This document shows positions 21,700 to 32,439 of a stretch of 64,000 bases of DNA, piece by piece (position 1 is the stretch's first letter; each line of letters begins with the position of its first letter). The stretch is taken from assembly GCA_024803745.1 (NCBI GenBank), contig JANJXV010000099.1:558001-622000 (forward strand), read 5' to 3'. Below the pieces are notes generated by a model. The model was not told where the DNA came from, did no database searches, and worked only from the letters and a program-made list of their open reading frames with translations. The translations under genes and the position numbers were made by a program. The stretch comes from Megascapheus bottae. Taxonomy: Eukaryota > Chordata > Mammalia > Rodentia > Geomyidae.

Positions 21700-22494
21700 C
21701 TCCTAAGTGTTCAGTCCAAACTCCAGTTCTACAGGTTCCTCCATTAGATCCTCATGGAAGTTGAGTGACACTTCAACTTGCAGAGTCCACTCTGTCCACT
21801 CTGTACCTATTTCTATTCTTAGGTTTGGGTCATCGTGTAAGAGCTTATCCTGAACTCCGGATGAAAAACCCACCAATGGAGCTGGTGAGTGATGGAGACT
21901 GAGAATCATCACTGCACTCCAGAAACCATGGGCCTTCTGTAGAAATTACCAAACAGGTTTAGAGTCCTATGGATATACCTTTTGCTCTGAACCCCATGTG
22001 TGACACAGTTGAACCTGCAGATACTATGGAGGAAGAAAAAGAGCAGCCAGATTTCCTTCCGTTTCCTTTCACACTCCACCCAGAGTCAGTCCATCTGAGT
22101 CAGAGTAACACTCCACTTATTGTGCAAGCTGAAGGAGCACACGCTGGGCTCATGTAAAATGTCCCCATGGGAATCAGCAAGTGTACTCTCAATACTGGAT
22201 TCATTGGAGGAAAATGAATCCATCCTCACAGAATATCCAGACCCATCCATCTCACTAAAAGAGACTCAATCTCCATTCGACAAACCAGAATCCATCCCCC
22301 TCTTAACTCAGGAAGGACATTCTGTTTCTCATGAGGAAGGAGACCCTTCTGAGGACTCGGAAGTAGAATTACTGTCTCAAGGCAACTTGGAGGCCAGTCT
22401 GGATTTAGAGCTTCCCTGTCCCCTTCCTAAAAAGACGTCTCTTTATCTTGCTCTCATGATTCTTGTCAAGTATTCATTGTATTTACTTTGCTAA
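21700..22494 (+). pseudogene. acidic Pro/Glu-rich region, probable RALGDS-like linker
   Basis: Open stretches at 21,969-22,157 and 22,120-22,494 encode acidic, Pro/Ser/Glu-rich sequence (EEEKEQPDFLPFPF, EDSEVELLSQGN, LDLELPCPLP) with a frame change near 22,130. In RALGDS proteins a long Pro/Glu-rich linker follows the REM domain, so position and composition fit. No CDC25 catalytic domain is seen downstream, where the frame ends in a hydrophobic tail that looks non-homologous. Assignment rests on context. Confidence 0.45.
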
Positions 22495-22910
22495 CTATTA
22501 AACTCTCATTGTTAATATTATGGTGTTCAGTTCTTCAGTGCTTATTATACTGTGTTTTATTTTCCACTTATAATGTGAGACCTCAGACACATAGGTCCTG
22601 GGTGGGCCAAAAACCAGACAGGTCTGGTCCCATAGAAGACAACCTTACTGGATATACAGGGAACTATGAAATGCATGGAATCACCAGGAATCCAGGCCAG
22701 GCCTCCATGGAAAGACAAGTCAGCTACCAAAGCTGAAGGACAGAGCAGATGCCTGGAAATGTGTTTTGTCAATCGGGAGAAGTGCCAGAGTAACTGTAAT
22801 ATTATGTGGGACTCTGTTCTGTGAGTTCAAGTCTGTTTATATATCCATTGTGCTTTGTACAAATATTTAAGAAAATTAAAACTCCACAATAGCATCAAAA
22901 ATCTACTTTG
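22495..22910. other. unique sequence, possible 3' end
   Basis: No repeat family seen. An ATTAAA at about 22,875 could be an old polyadenylation signal; this is not supported otherwise. Confidence 0.35.
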
Positions 22911-23105
22911 GCTTTTAATGTTGCCTAGTTGTAGAGTGCTCGCCTAGTATACAAGAAGACCTTGATTCAATTCCTCAACACTGCATACACAGAAAAAGCA
23001 GATGGGGCACTGTTGCTCAGGTGTAAGAGTGCCACCCTTGAACAAATGTGGCCAAGGACAGTTCCTGGTCCCTCAGTTCAAGCCGCAGGACTAGCCAAAC
23101 AAGAA
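22911..23105 (+). mobile_element. ID-ID dimer SINE
   Basis: TAGTTGTAGAGTGCTCGCCT left monomer; GGCACTGTTGCTCAGGTGTA right monomer. Confidence 0.8.
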
Positions 23106-23500
23106 ATCATACCATTTTCCACACATGTGGAAATAAATCTGATTTATCTAACCCTACTTCTTTTTTGCCAGTCCAGGGTGTGTGCCACCAAGCCAAACTA
23201 CTGGCCCCCAACCTTACTATTTTTAATCATTTAATTTTTTTACATAATCATATTTCATGCTGTCTGTATTAATACCATAAACAGTATGCTTAGTGTAATA
23301 ATGTTAAAGGTAAAACATAAGAAATTAATAACTAAAATTCCTTTTATATTAATTTTATAGCATTACTACAATTTTATGAGAAAAATTACTTAGAATGTTT
23401 ATTTTAGAGTTCAAGTAATCCATTTTGATAAATATATCAACCTACATCATTTATTTGAACACATTTTAAACTATTTTTTTCAGGAATGAAAATACATATA
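23106..23500. other. AT-rich sequence with a short reverse SINE remnant
   Basis: A remnant at about 23,155-23,215 looks like a reverse SINE piece; the rest is AT-rich and not recognised. Confidence 0.4.
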
Positions 23501-23514
23501 TATTTGTTGTAAAT

Positions 23515-23665
23515 GAAATTTATGACTTGGGGGGAAAGGAAAGAGAAAATGGGGGAGGGGGTAACAGTGTTTACAAGAAATGTACTCATTACATATGTAA
23601 CAGCAATCTCTTTGTATATCACCTTGAACAACAAATTTTTTGAAAAGTACAATAAGTTTAAATGT
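23515..23665 (+). repeat. dispersed repeat, GGGGGAAAGGAAAGAGAA family, copy 1
   Basis: The block with GGGGGAGGGGGTAACAGTGT, then AAGAAATGTACTCATTACAT and ATGTAACAGCAATCTC, resembles 28,290-28,410. I recognise it only as an old dispersed element (perhaps an LTR or old L1 3' end). Confidence 0.6.
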
Positions 23666-23679
23666 TTACTTTGGGCAGA

Positions 23680-23885
23680 ATTTTTTTTGCCAGTACTGGG
23701 CTTAGACTCAGGACCTGAGCACGATCCTTGTTTTTGTTTTTGTTTATTCTTAAGGCGCAAGGTCTATCACATGTGCCACAGCACCACTTTTATCTTTTTT
23801 TATCAATGTTGTGCTGAGTAATTGAACTTGGGTCTTCATTCATGCTCGGCAAGAACTCTTCCACTAGGCTTAACTTATGGCCCCA
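23680..23885 (-). mobile_element. ID-ID dimer SINE, reverse
   Basis: CATGTGCCACAGCACCACTT right monomer; GAGTAATTGAACTTGGGTCT left monomer. Confidence 0.8.
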
Positions 23886-24024
23886 GTGGGAAGGAAGTTT
23901 TCCATAAAATATGTAGGAAATATGTACACTAAGGAAAAGCCATCAAAAATAGAAGAAAAATTATATACTTAGATAACAACATGCCAGTATTATGGCAGAT
24001 CTCTGTAATTGTACCTTCAAGAGT

Positions 24025-24677
24025 GGCCTATTTGGACCGGGAGTTGGCTGGCTGAAGTAAAGTGCTATCCTTGAGCAAGCCCTAGGATAGTGCTCTGGCC
24101 ATGAATTGAAGCCATAGGACATGCAAAAAATAATAATTTAATGCCCGTGACTGGTGGCTCACCCTGGTAATCCTAGCTACCCTGGAGGATCGAGGTTCAA
24201 AGACGGCCCAGGCATAAAAATCTGTGAGAATCTTATTTCCAAGTAATCCAGAGAATTCAAAATGACAATGTGCCTCAAGTGGTAGAGCTCTTGCCTTGAG
24301 CTGAAGAGCTTAAGGTAAACATCCAGGCCCAGAGTTCAAGCCCCATGAGTGAAAAAAAGAAAAAAAAAAGAAAGCCCTTATCTAAGGCTGGAGTGCACAC
24401 TAGTGGTAGTTTGCTTGCCGAGTATGCACAAAGCCCTGTGTTCAATTACTCTGTACCACTTACACCAAAAAAAAGCTGGAAATGATCTCAGAAGGTTGGG
24501 TTCTGAGGATCACAGTTCAAAGCCAGGCCAGACACTAAAGTGCATGAAACTGTTTCTTCCACTTAAGCACCAGAAAACCAGAAGTGACACTGTGGCTCAA
24601 GGTGTTTAAGGTTGTAGCCTTGAGCTGAAGAGCCCAGGGACACTGCCCAGGTGCACAATTAAAGTCTTACAACCAAA

Positions 24678-24680
<3 letters not shown>
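24025..24680 (+). mobile_element. cluster of plus-strand SINEs
   Basis: At least four partial or full elements: ID half 24,025-24,130; composite SINE 24,145-24,370 (GTGGCTCACCCTGGTAATCC); ID left monomer about 24,385-24,470; composite SINE 24,475-24,675 with truncated left half. Confidence 0.8.
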
Positions 24681-24744
<64 letters not shown>

Positions 24745-24822
24745 GACAGAGAGACAGAGACAGAGAGAGAGACAGAGAGACAGACAGGCAGACAGACAGA
24801 GACAGACAGACAGAGAGACAGA
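24678..24822. repeat. (GA)n / (GACA)n microsatellite
   Basis: Simple repeat of GA, then GACA units, seeded at a SINE tail. The reverse-strand Ser-Leu frame across it is an artefact. Confidence 0.95.
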
Positions 24823-24980
24823 GCCCTAGCCTCGAGAAAATATAAGGACAGTGCTCAGTCCCTGAGTTCAAGGCCAGGACTGGCCAAATCAAAAGTAGTA
24901 GAGCACTGGCATTGAACTGAAGATCTGAGGAACAGCCCAGGCACAGAGTTCAAGCACCGCAAACAACAACAACAAAATCT
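24823..24980 (+). mobile_element. SINE right-half fragments
   Basis: ID right monomer (GACAGTGCTCAGTCCCTGAG) followed by another ID tail segment ending in a CAA repeat at about 24,960-24,976. Confidence 0.7.
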
Positions 24981-25334
24981 ATGAAATGGCAGTGGTGGAT
25001 TTAAGCTAAGCAAAAATAGAGTAGAAATTGGTAAAATACATATTTGTGTGTAAGCAAAATAGCCAGACTTATGCATTAGAACAGGATAGCAACTTGAAAA
25101 AAAATTTTGTTTTCCATCTCACTAGGTCCTGTCTCTTAATTTATTCAAGTAAGTAAAATGCTGGGTTTTATAATCATTGCTCTGAATATTAGAAAATCAT
25201 AATATCTCTCATTAACCAACAAAGACCAGGAATTGGGGCTTCGTTGAAATGGCAGAGTATCAGGCAAGAGAAGAAAAAATTGAAGTAAGAACTTGAAGTT
25301 CTTGATCCAGAACCTGCATAGTAACAGAGCAGCA

Positions 25335-25545
25335 GCCTGGTGATGGTACCTCACACCTATAATCTTAGCTACTCAGGAGGCTAAGATCTGAGAATAAAAG
25401 TTTAAAGCCAGCCAAAGTACCCAGTTAACTGCCAGAAAAACCAGAAGTGGCAGTGTGGCTCACAGATTAAAGCACGAGCCTTGAGCTGAAGAGCTCAGGG
25501 ACAGTGCCCAGGCCCAGAGTTCAAGCCCCACATAAGCTTAAAGGT
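25335..25545 (+). mobile_element. composite B1-like/ID SINE
   Basis: CCTGGTGATGGTACCTCACA start, CTACTCAGGAGGCTAAGATC, GGCAGTGTGGCTCACAGATT and CCCAGGCCCAGAGTTCAAGC. Confidence 0.88.
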
Positions 25546-25559
25546 TTCCCTCATTTGTA

Positions 25560-26010
25560 ATAATTAGTTCACATCTAGGACTCTCCTAGCAGAGGATTAC
25601 AATAACTCAAAAACCTAGGTATATAAGGTCATATGGGATGAGGCTAAATGAAAGGATCTCTAGGATATGGGAACAAGAGCTATATCTTGTGTCATCGTTG
25701 CTCTTAATCTTGTGTGATTTTTGTCCTTAATCTACTATGTTATTTCTCATCTCTTATTTTGCCCTTTGGTTAATGTCATATTGTTACTGTATCTGATTTT
25801 TCCCTGGCATATTGTATATATGTTTATTTGTTTATGTCAAATAGGAAAGGGAAGGGGGGAAACAAGATGATTGGGAAGGGGAGGGGAGAGGGAACTGGGG
25901 ACAAAAACATGTGGAGTGGAATAAATGTGTGAGAAGTAATGCAGTCCACTACCTGTAAATGTAGTCGTAACCCCTCTATACATTACCCTGAAAATAAAAA
26001 AGAGACTATA
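25560..26010 (+). mobile_element. 5'-truncated L1 3' end (3'UTR)
   Basis: Matches the L1 3'UTR of the array (ATATAAGGTCATATGGGATG, ATCTACTATGTTATTTCTCA, G-rich tract near 25,845-25,895) with an AATAAA at about 25,993. Diverged, so an independent older insertion. Confidence 0.88.
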
Positions 26011-26019
26011 ATAATATCT

Positions 26020-26077
26020 GTAGAAAATGAGGTTGGATGATGGAAACAACCAGATGCCCTACTACAAAAAATGTGAT

Positions 26078-26138
<61 letters not shown>

Positions 26139-26700
26139 CACACACACACAATGGAATGATATATAGCCAACCGACAAGATAAAATAATGGCATTCTCGGG
26201 GAAGTGGATGAAAAGGAAAAAAAATCATATTAACTGAAGTAAGCCAAACTCAAAGGAACATAGGCCCAAGAGTCTCCCTCATTTGTCAAATTCAGTAGAA
26301 ACCTTGGGCTCTGCTACCAGAGATTTACAATAGAACAAAATCTAGAGACATCGTGACAAATAGTATGACACTAAATGTAAGGACCTCCAAGATAAAGAAA
26401 CAAAACTCATATAATGAGTGATTGTTGTCCTTAATGAACTATGTGATCTCTTATCTCTTTTGCTATCCCTTGGTTATATCATATTGTTACAATATTTCAC
26501 CTTGTTTTCTGATATATTTCATATGTGCCTAATTGGTTATTTGAAATTGGATAGGGAAGGGGGGAAATGAACATGAATGGGGGTAGGGGAAGGGAAATGG
26601 GGACCATATCATTACATGGGCTATCAAAGTTTGAGAAGTAATGCACCTTCTATCTGGTGAATATAATGTAACCCTTCTATAAATTTCAATAAATATAAAT
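26020..26700 (+). mobile_element. 5'-truncated L1 3' end containing a (CA)n repeat
   Basis: ORF2 end (AACCAGATGCCCTAC; AGTAAGCCAAACTCAAAGGA) and 3'UTR up to CAATAAATATAAAT near 26,688-26,701. A CA repeat at about 26,080-26,150 sits inside the ORF2-derived part. Confidence 0.88.
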
Positions 26701-26704
26701 ACAT

Positions 26705-27150
26705 CAAAAGAAGATCTGCACAGAAAAAAATAATAATGGCATTTTTGGGGTAGTGGATGAAATTAGAGTGAATCCTGTTGAGTGAGATAAGTCAAGACCA
26801 AGGAAGAAAAGGTACATGATATCCTTAATATATGGATATTAGTTTCAAACAGTAGTAGAGCGATGATTGAATAGTTGATACCCAAAGTTCTGGACATAAT
26901 TTTGGAGATATAAACATAACTACATAGACATAAAAATCTAGGATAGACTATACACTCTATAGACATGTGTTTTATTATAGATTAATCTGTATCTATGACA
27001 TACAAAGATTCAGCTTAATTTTTACTATATTCTAAAATCTATGTGCCAGTGATTGTATAGCGATTCCCTTCTTGAATACTTGTTGGTTAAACATGACATT
27101 TGAAATATGATGTAAAATTCAATGTTAATAAATTTTTTAAAAAAGAGGCT
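26705..27150 (+). mobile_element. 5'-truncated L1 3' end, older copy
   Basis: ORF2 end-like sequence (GGCATTTTTGGGGTAGTGGA, GTGAGATAAGTCAAGACCAA) followed by a diverged 3'UTR and an A-rich end near 27,130-27,148. Confidence 0.75.
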
Positions 27151-27530
27151 AGAGGTAAATACCACTAATGTACTTGCTCTAAGTGGTACAGAAATTTTCT
27201 TAATGAATCAAGGGTTTTTATTACATCTTTATGCAAATATTTTAGTTCTGAGTGTTCTACACTCAATGATACTTCTGGAAAGATGATATAGCTGACTGTG
27301 TAGATGGTATGAAGACATACTGGCCTAAACGTAGAATAAAGCATTGGTAAGTGGCTGTTAGCTGTCCAGATTCTACTGGAATATGTGGAATGAATTTATT
27401 AAGCACAATGCAGGCTCTTAGTCAGATCAGGATCAAGATTATGTGGTTCCATCAGATGAATGAGGAAAGATCAGAAAAATCTACTAAGATATCCAGATAT
27501 ACTTTTTAAACTAAGGTATCTGGACTCCTT
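27151..27530. other. unique AT-rich sequence
   Basis: Nothing recognised on either strand. Confidence 0.45.
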
Positions 27531-27775
27531 TTTTTTCTTTCTTGGTGGGGAGGTTGAACTTTGGACCTGGGCAAGGTGTCTTAGTTCTTTTTCCTCAAGG
27601 CTAATGCTGTACCAGTTTTAGCCACAACTCCACTTAGTTTTTGGGTGGATAAGTGGAGAGTAGAATCTTACAGTTTTTTTTGTTTTCATTTTTTTTTGCT
27701 TACAAAGGCTTTGAATCACCTTCTCCCTGGCTAGTAGAATGACAATTATGACCCTCCAGCGCCTGGCTAGTGATT
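27531..27775 (-). mobile_element. composite SINE, reverse
   Basis: Reversed ID half (TTGAACTTTGGACCTGGGCA, TTTTAGCCACAACTCCACTT) and a short degraded B1-like half. Confidence 0.7.
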
Positions 27776-27889
27776 TTTTGAAAACTGGACTTTATTCCAA
27801 ATCACATAACTGGTTCCTAGCAAAGTTTTGAAGCCTGACTTAAATGTGACAGATTTTTGTCACTTGGAGACACTCTGTGCTGAACGTAA

Positions 27890-28005
27890 GAAATCTACCA
27901 GCTGAGTCACAGTGGCACTTCCAGTTTTTTGTTTATGTGGTGCTGAGGAATGGAATCCAGGGTTTCATACATGCTAGGCAAGCTTCATTTTCAGCCCAAG
28001 GTTTA
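27890..28005 (-). mobile_element. partial ID-ID SINE, reverse
   Basis: GCTGAGTCACAGTGGCACTT and GTGCTGAGGAATGGAATCCA, with CATGCTAGGCAAGC. Confidence 0.7.
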
Positions 28006-28104
28006 TGTTTTGTTTTTTCAGTGTTGTTGCTTCTAAGGTACTGTATGATGTTCTTTCATTTTCTTTGCTTTTTACCTCTTTTCTTCTTTTTCCCTTTAGT
28101 TTTA

Positions 28105-28415
28105 TTCTCTGTAGTCACTGTGTTGAATTCGGGTACCCTGTGTCTTGTACATAGGTTTATGTGATTTGGGGAATGGAGAGGGTATAATAAAATAGTAAAA
28201 AAAAACAAAGGAAAAAGGGTGAACCAATTGAACAGTGATACTTGGAAGACACTAAACGGAAATGAACTGAACAATCTGGGTGGAGAGGGGGCTGAGGGTA
28301 GGAAAACAGAGAAAAATGAGGGAGGGGATAACAATTTTCTTAAGAAACATGTTCATTACTTAAGTAACCGTATGCCAACTATATATTGGCTTAACAAAAT
28401 AAATTAACTTAAAAA
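28105..28415 (+). repeat. dispersed repeat, GGGGGAAAGGAAAGAGAA family, copy 2 (longer)
   Basis: Contains GGAAATGAACTGAACAATCT, GAGGGAGGGGATAACAATTT, AAGAAACATGTTCATTACTT and an AATAAATTAA end at about 28,399. The 3' part parallels 23,515-23,665. Family not identified. Confidence 0.6.
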
Positions 28416-28421
28416 ATAATT

Positions 28422-28655
28422 TAGCCGGGTATGGTGGCTCACACTTGTAAATGTAGCTACTCAAGAGGCTGGGATCCAAGGATAGCAGTTCAAAGTCAGC
28501 CTGAGTACTGAAGTCCATGTGACTCTTATCTCCAATTAACCACCAGAAACCCAGAAGTGGCCCTATGGCTCAAGGGATAGGGCAGTAGTCTTGAGCTGAA
28601 AAGCTCAGTGACAAGACCCAGGTGCAGAATTGCAGTCCCATGACTTGAATGATGA
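28422..28655 (+). mobile_element. composite B1-like/ID SINE
   Basis: GCCGGGTATGGTGGCTCACA start; GACTCTTATCTCCAATTAAC middle; TTGAGCTGAAAAGCTCAGTG end. The best-preserved full element of this type in the window. Confidence 0.92.
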
Positions 28656-28664
28656 ATGATACTA

Positions 28665-28885
28665 GCCATGCTCTGTGCGCTCACACTTGGAATCCTTTCT
28701 ACACAGAATCAGGTTTGAATCCAGCCCAAACAAATTGCATGATATTCTGATTTACAGTTCATTACCAAAAATCTGGAAGTGGAGCTGCGGATAAAGTGGT
28801 AGAACACTAGCCTGAAGCAAAAAAAAAACTTTTAAGGACAGTTCCCAAGCCCTGGGTTCAAGTCCCAAGACTTGCATAAAACAAC
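28665..28885 (+). mobile_element. composite/ID SINE, degraded
   Basis: Weak left half followed by a clear right monomer (CTGGAAGTGGAGCTGCGGAT ... AAGCCCTGGGTTCAAGTCCC). Confidence 0.75.
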
Positions 28886-29580
28886 AAAATGTGACGCTGA
28901 GTCCTCCATCATTTGGTGTTATAGTTCAATATTCTTCATATGCATCTTAGAAATTAAGTCCCTAGCAAATACTCTCCCCTGAAATTCTGCTTCATAGCTG
29001 ATTCATAGAATTTCAGCATCATTACTATCACCTACCAGTTAGCATAGCAGTCTACTACTGAAAATTTGAAGAAAACTTTTGAGTAATCCTAATAAATCTG
29101 TGTATCATCTGCACACACATCAAATCAGCAGGAGCTATGTTCTACTATTATATAAATGTATTTAATCCCTTCTTGACTTAATGAGCCTTAAAGAGTAAAA
29201 CATATGAAGTAGTTATGAAACTAACAGTCACCATTCTTCTACCTAATATTGTAATATAAGTTTATAAATGCAAGGACTATTCTGAAGTGTGCAGAAGATA
29301 GCTTCTAATTATAATATTCTCATGAAGTATAGTTTTTAAGAAACATGTTGCTTGCTTTGGGAAAGCAAAGGCAAGGAAAAATGATATAAGTAAGTTCACT
29401 ATTTATCAGAAGGAAAATACTATTGGGTTTAGATCAACTTCATTCATTCCGTGCTGATGAAACAAATATTTGCAATTCCTGAGGCCAATCACTTCATTGT
29501 GATGCACAATCAGCCAGCTTAGATCAATCTTCCAAAAAAGGAAAGGAACAAAGGAGAAGCAATTAAGGTTTCCAAAATGA
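28886..29580. other. unique AT-rich sequence
   Basis: No gene or repeat family recognised. Confidence 0.45.
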
Positions 29581-29582
29581 AC

Positions 29583-29665
29583 CAGGTGGTGGTGGCAGCT
29601 CACACTTGTAATTCTATCTACTCAAGGCCTGAAATCCAAGGATCTGGATTAAGTCTGTCTGGGAT
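29583..29665 (+). mobile_element. SINE left-half fragment
   Basis: GTGGTGGTGGCAGCTCACAC and TCTACTCAAGGCCTGAAATC, truncated after the B1-like half. Confidence 0.65.
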
Positions 29666-29985
29666 GAAGATGTTACTGTCTGTAACATCATCTCTGTTAT
29701 CACAGCCCAGCTGATACACTCTGCCCAACAGGTTCCAAACACCAAAGTCCATCTCCTATCTGAAATACTACCAAACGTACTCACATATTATTTCCTCTTT
29801 GGGAGATAGTTGAAACATGTACCAGAAACATTTCCCTGGCTTCAGAATGGAAGTGGAAATATATACTCACTAGAATCCCATCTAGTAAATTACAGTCAAT
29901 CATCGTTCATCACATCTTGTTAGTTAAATTGAACAATGAGTGTTTGGATCAGAAGCAATGTGTATGAGCATACATGTTGTAAAAG
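29666..29985. other. unique sequence
   Basis: Nothing recognised. Confidence 0.4.
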
Positions 29986-30150
29986 TACTGTAATCCTAGC
30001 TACTCAAGATAAGCTGAGAACTGAGGATTCCAGTTCAAAATCAGCCACGCAATACATTCCATAAGATTTTTACCTCTAATTAACCAGCAAAAAACAGAGC
30101 GTTGAATCGTGCTTAAAATGCCACAGCCCAAAGCTTTGCATTAAAGTACT
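29986..30150 (+). mobile_element. SINE fragment next to the array edge
   Basis: TAATCCTAGCTACTCAAGAT and TTTTTACCTCTAATTAACCA blocks with a degraded ID half. It ends about 15 bp before L1 sequence resumes. Confidence 0.7.
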
Positions 30151-30165
30151 AGGGGGTAGCATTCG

Positions 30166-32439
30166 GGATGCCCACTCCCTCCACTCCTTTTTAACATAGT
30201 ACTAGAATTCCTAGGCAGTGCAATAAGGCAAGAAGCAAGCATAAAGGGGATCCAAGTACGGAAAGAGGAAATAAAACTATCCCTCTTTGCCGATGACATG
30301 ATTCTGTATTTAAAGAATCCTGTAGACTCTACTCCCAAGCTCCTTGAGCTGATTCAAAGATTTGGAAGGGTAACAGTCCATAAAATGAACCCTCACAAAT
30401 CAACTACCTTACTTTACGCCAACACTGAGAGGAACGAGGCAATAATCAGGAAAGAAATTCCTTTCACAGTAGCCTCAAAGAAAATAAAGTACCTAGCAAT
30501 TAGCTTAACTAAGAATGTAAAGGACCGTTTAGATGAAAACATTAAAACCCTAAAAAAGGAAATAAAAGCAGAACTAAGGACAGGGAAAAACCTCCCATGC
30601 TCCTGGATTGGAAGAAGCAACATTGTGAAAATGACAATCTTGCCAAGGGCTATCTACAAATTCAATGTAATACCAATCAACATCCCAATGTCATTCTTTA
30701 AAGAAATAGAAGAGGCTATTCAAAATTTCATATGGAATAATAAAAGACCCCGTAGAGCAAAAATACTTCTTAGCAGAAAGAACAGCGCTGGAGGAATTTC
30801 AATTCCAAACTTAAGACTCTATTACAGAGCTATAATTCTCAAAACAGCTTGGTACTGGCACAAGAACAGGCCTGAAGTCCATTGCAGTAGAACTGCGGAC
30901 CCAGATATTAAACCACAGACCTATGGCCACATAATCTTTGACCAGGGAGCCAAAAAATAGAATGGAAGAAAGATAGCCTCTTCAACAAGTTGTGCTGGCA
31001 GAACTGGTTAAACACCTGCAGAAAAATAAGTTGGATCCTTCTTTGTCCCCTTGCACTAGAATTAACTCCAAATGGATCAAAGACGTGGAGGTAAAAGCTG
31101 ACACACTGAAAGGTTTACAGGAAGGAATAGGAGATACACTAGGCCTCCTTGGCACAGGTCGAAACTTTCTTAATAAGGACCAAGAATCACAACAAATCAG
31201 AGAAAGGCTGGATAAGTGGGACTGCATTAAACTGCAGAGCTTTTGTATGGCAACGGATATAGCTAGTAAACTAATCAGGAAGCCTACAGAGTGGGAGAAG
31301 ATCTTCACCACCCAAACAACGGACAAAGGCCTCATATCTAAAATATATCAACAACTCAAAAAATTGAATCACTCCAAAACTCACCTCCAAAGTAACACCC
31401 ATCCCATTAAAAATGGGCCAAAGACTTAAGAGAGTCTTCTCTGAAGAAGAAACAAAATTGCCTATAGACACATGAAGAAATGCTCAACATCTCTGGTCAT
31501 AAATGAAATGCAAATCAAAACAACTCTAAGATTCCACCTCACTCCAGTTAGAATGGCCAGGATCAGGAAAATGAATGACAACAGTTGCTGGAGGCGATGT
31601 GGCCAGGAGGGATCAGTACTACACTGTTGATGGGAGTGCAAACTCGTTCAACCACTATGGAAAGCAGTGCGGCAGTGCCTCAAAACGCTAAACATACAAC
31701 TCCCCTATGGCCCACCAATTCCACTACTTGGCATTTACCCAACAATCCAGAAACAAGGGCCTACTAAACATACTAGCACAACAATGTTATTTGCAGCACT
31801 ATTCACCATAGCAAAGATATGGAACCAACCAAGATGCCCCTCAGTTCATGAGTGGATCACCAAGTTGTGGTATTTGTACACAATGGAATTCTATGCTGCT
31901 GTCAGAAAGAATGACATCGCCCCATTTGTTAGGAAATGGAAAGACTTAGAACAAATCATATTAAGTGAAGTAAGCCAGACACAAAGGAACTTAGGCTCAG
32001 TGGTTTCCCTCATAAGTCATAATCAGTAGAAACCTTGGGCTCTACTAGCAGAGATTGGCAATAGAGCAAAAGGCCATATATAAGGCCATATAATGTGAAG
32101 CTAATTGAAAGGACTTCCAGGATATTGACACAAAAGCCATATAATGAATGATAGTTGTCCTTAATGTACTATGTTGTCTCTCATCTCGTTTGCTGTGCCT
32201 TGGTTATCCCATATTGGTATAGTATCTCACTTTATCTTATATATTGAATTTATTTGTATTTGGATATTTGAAATTTGATAGGGAAGGGGGAAAACCAAAT
32301 CGGGTGGGGGGTGTGGGGTTTGAGGGAAATGGGTACCAAGACATGTGAAAGGGTATCAATGTATGTGAATTAATGCACCTTCTATCTGGCAAATATTATG
32401 TAACCCTTTTACTAATTACAATAAAAAAAATGAAAAAAA
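30166..32439 (+). mobile_element. L1 copy C: ORF2 3' half, 3'UTR, A-rich tail (left edge of the right array)
   Basis: L1 identity begins abruptly at about 30,166 inside the RT domain, just before the aspartate box (SLFADDM at about 30,280-30,300), and runs to the A-tail near 32,439. The ORF2 frame is open to 30,960, where one A is missing in a homopolymer, then continues at 30,992-31,429 with another shift at about 31,430. The cysteine-knuckle Trp is TGA (about 31,628), as in copy A. It lacks the left part of L1. Confidence 0.95.

Noticed and set aside
24659..24892. Ser-Leu-Ser repeat protein on the minus strand
   Set aside because: Translation of the GA/GACA microsatellite.
26080..26150. 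Possible CRISPR-like or structured repeat
   Set aside because: It is a plain CA dinucleotide run inside an L1 remnant; no spacer/repeat alternation. The window is mammalian.
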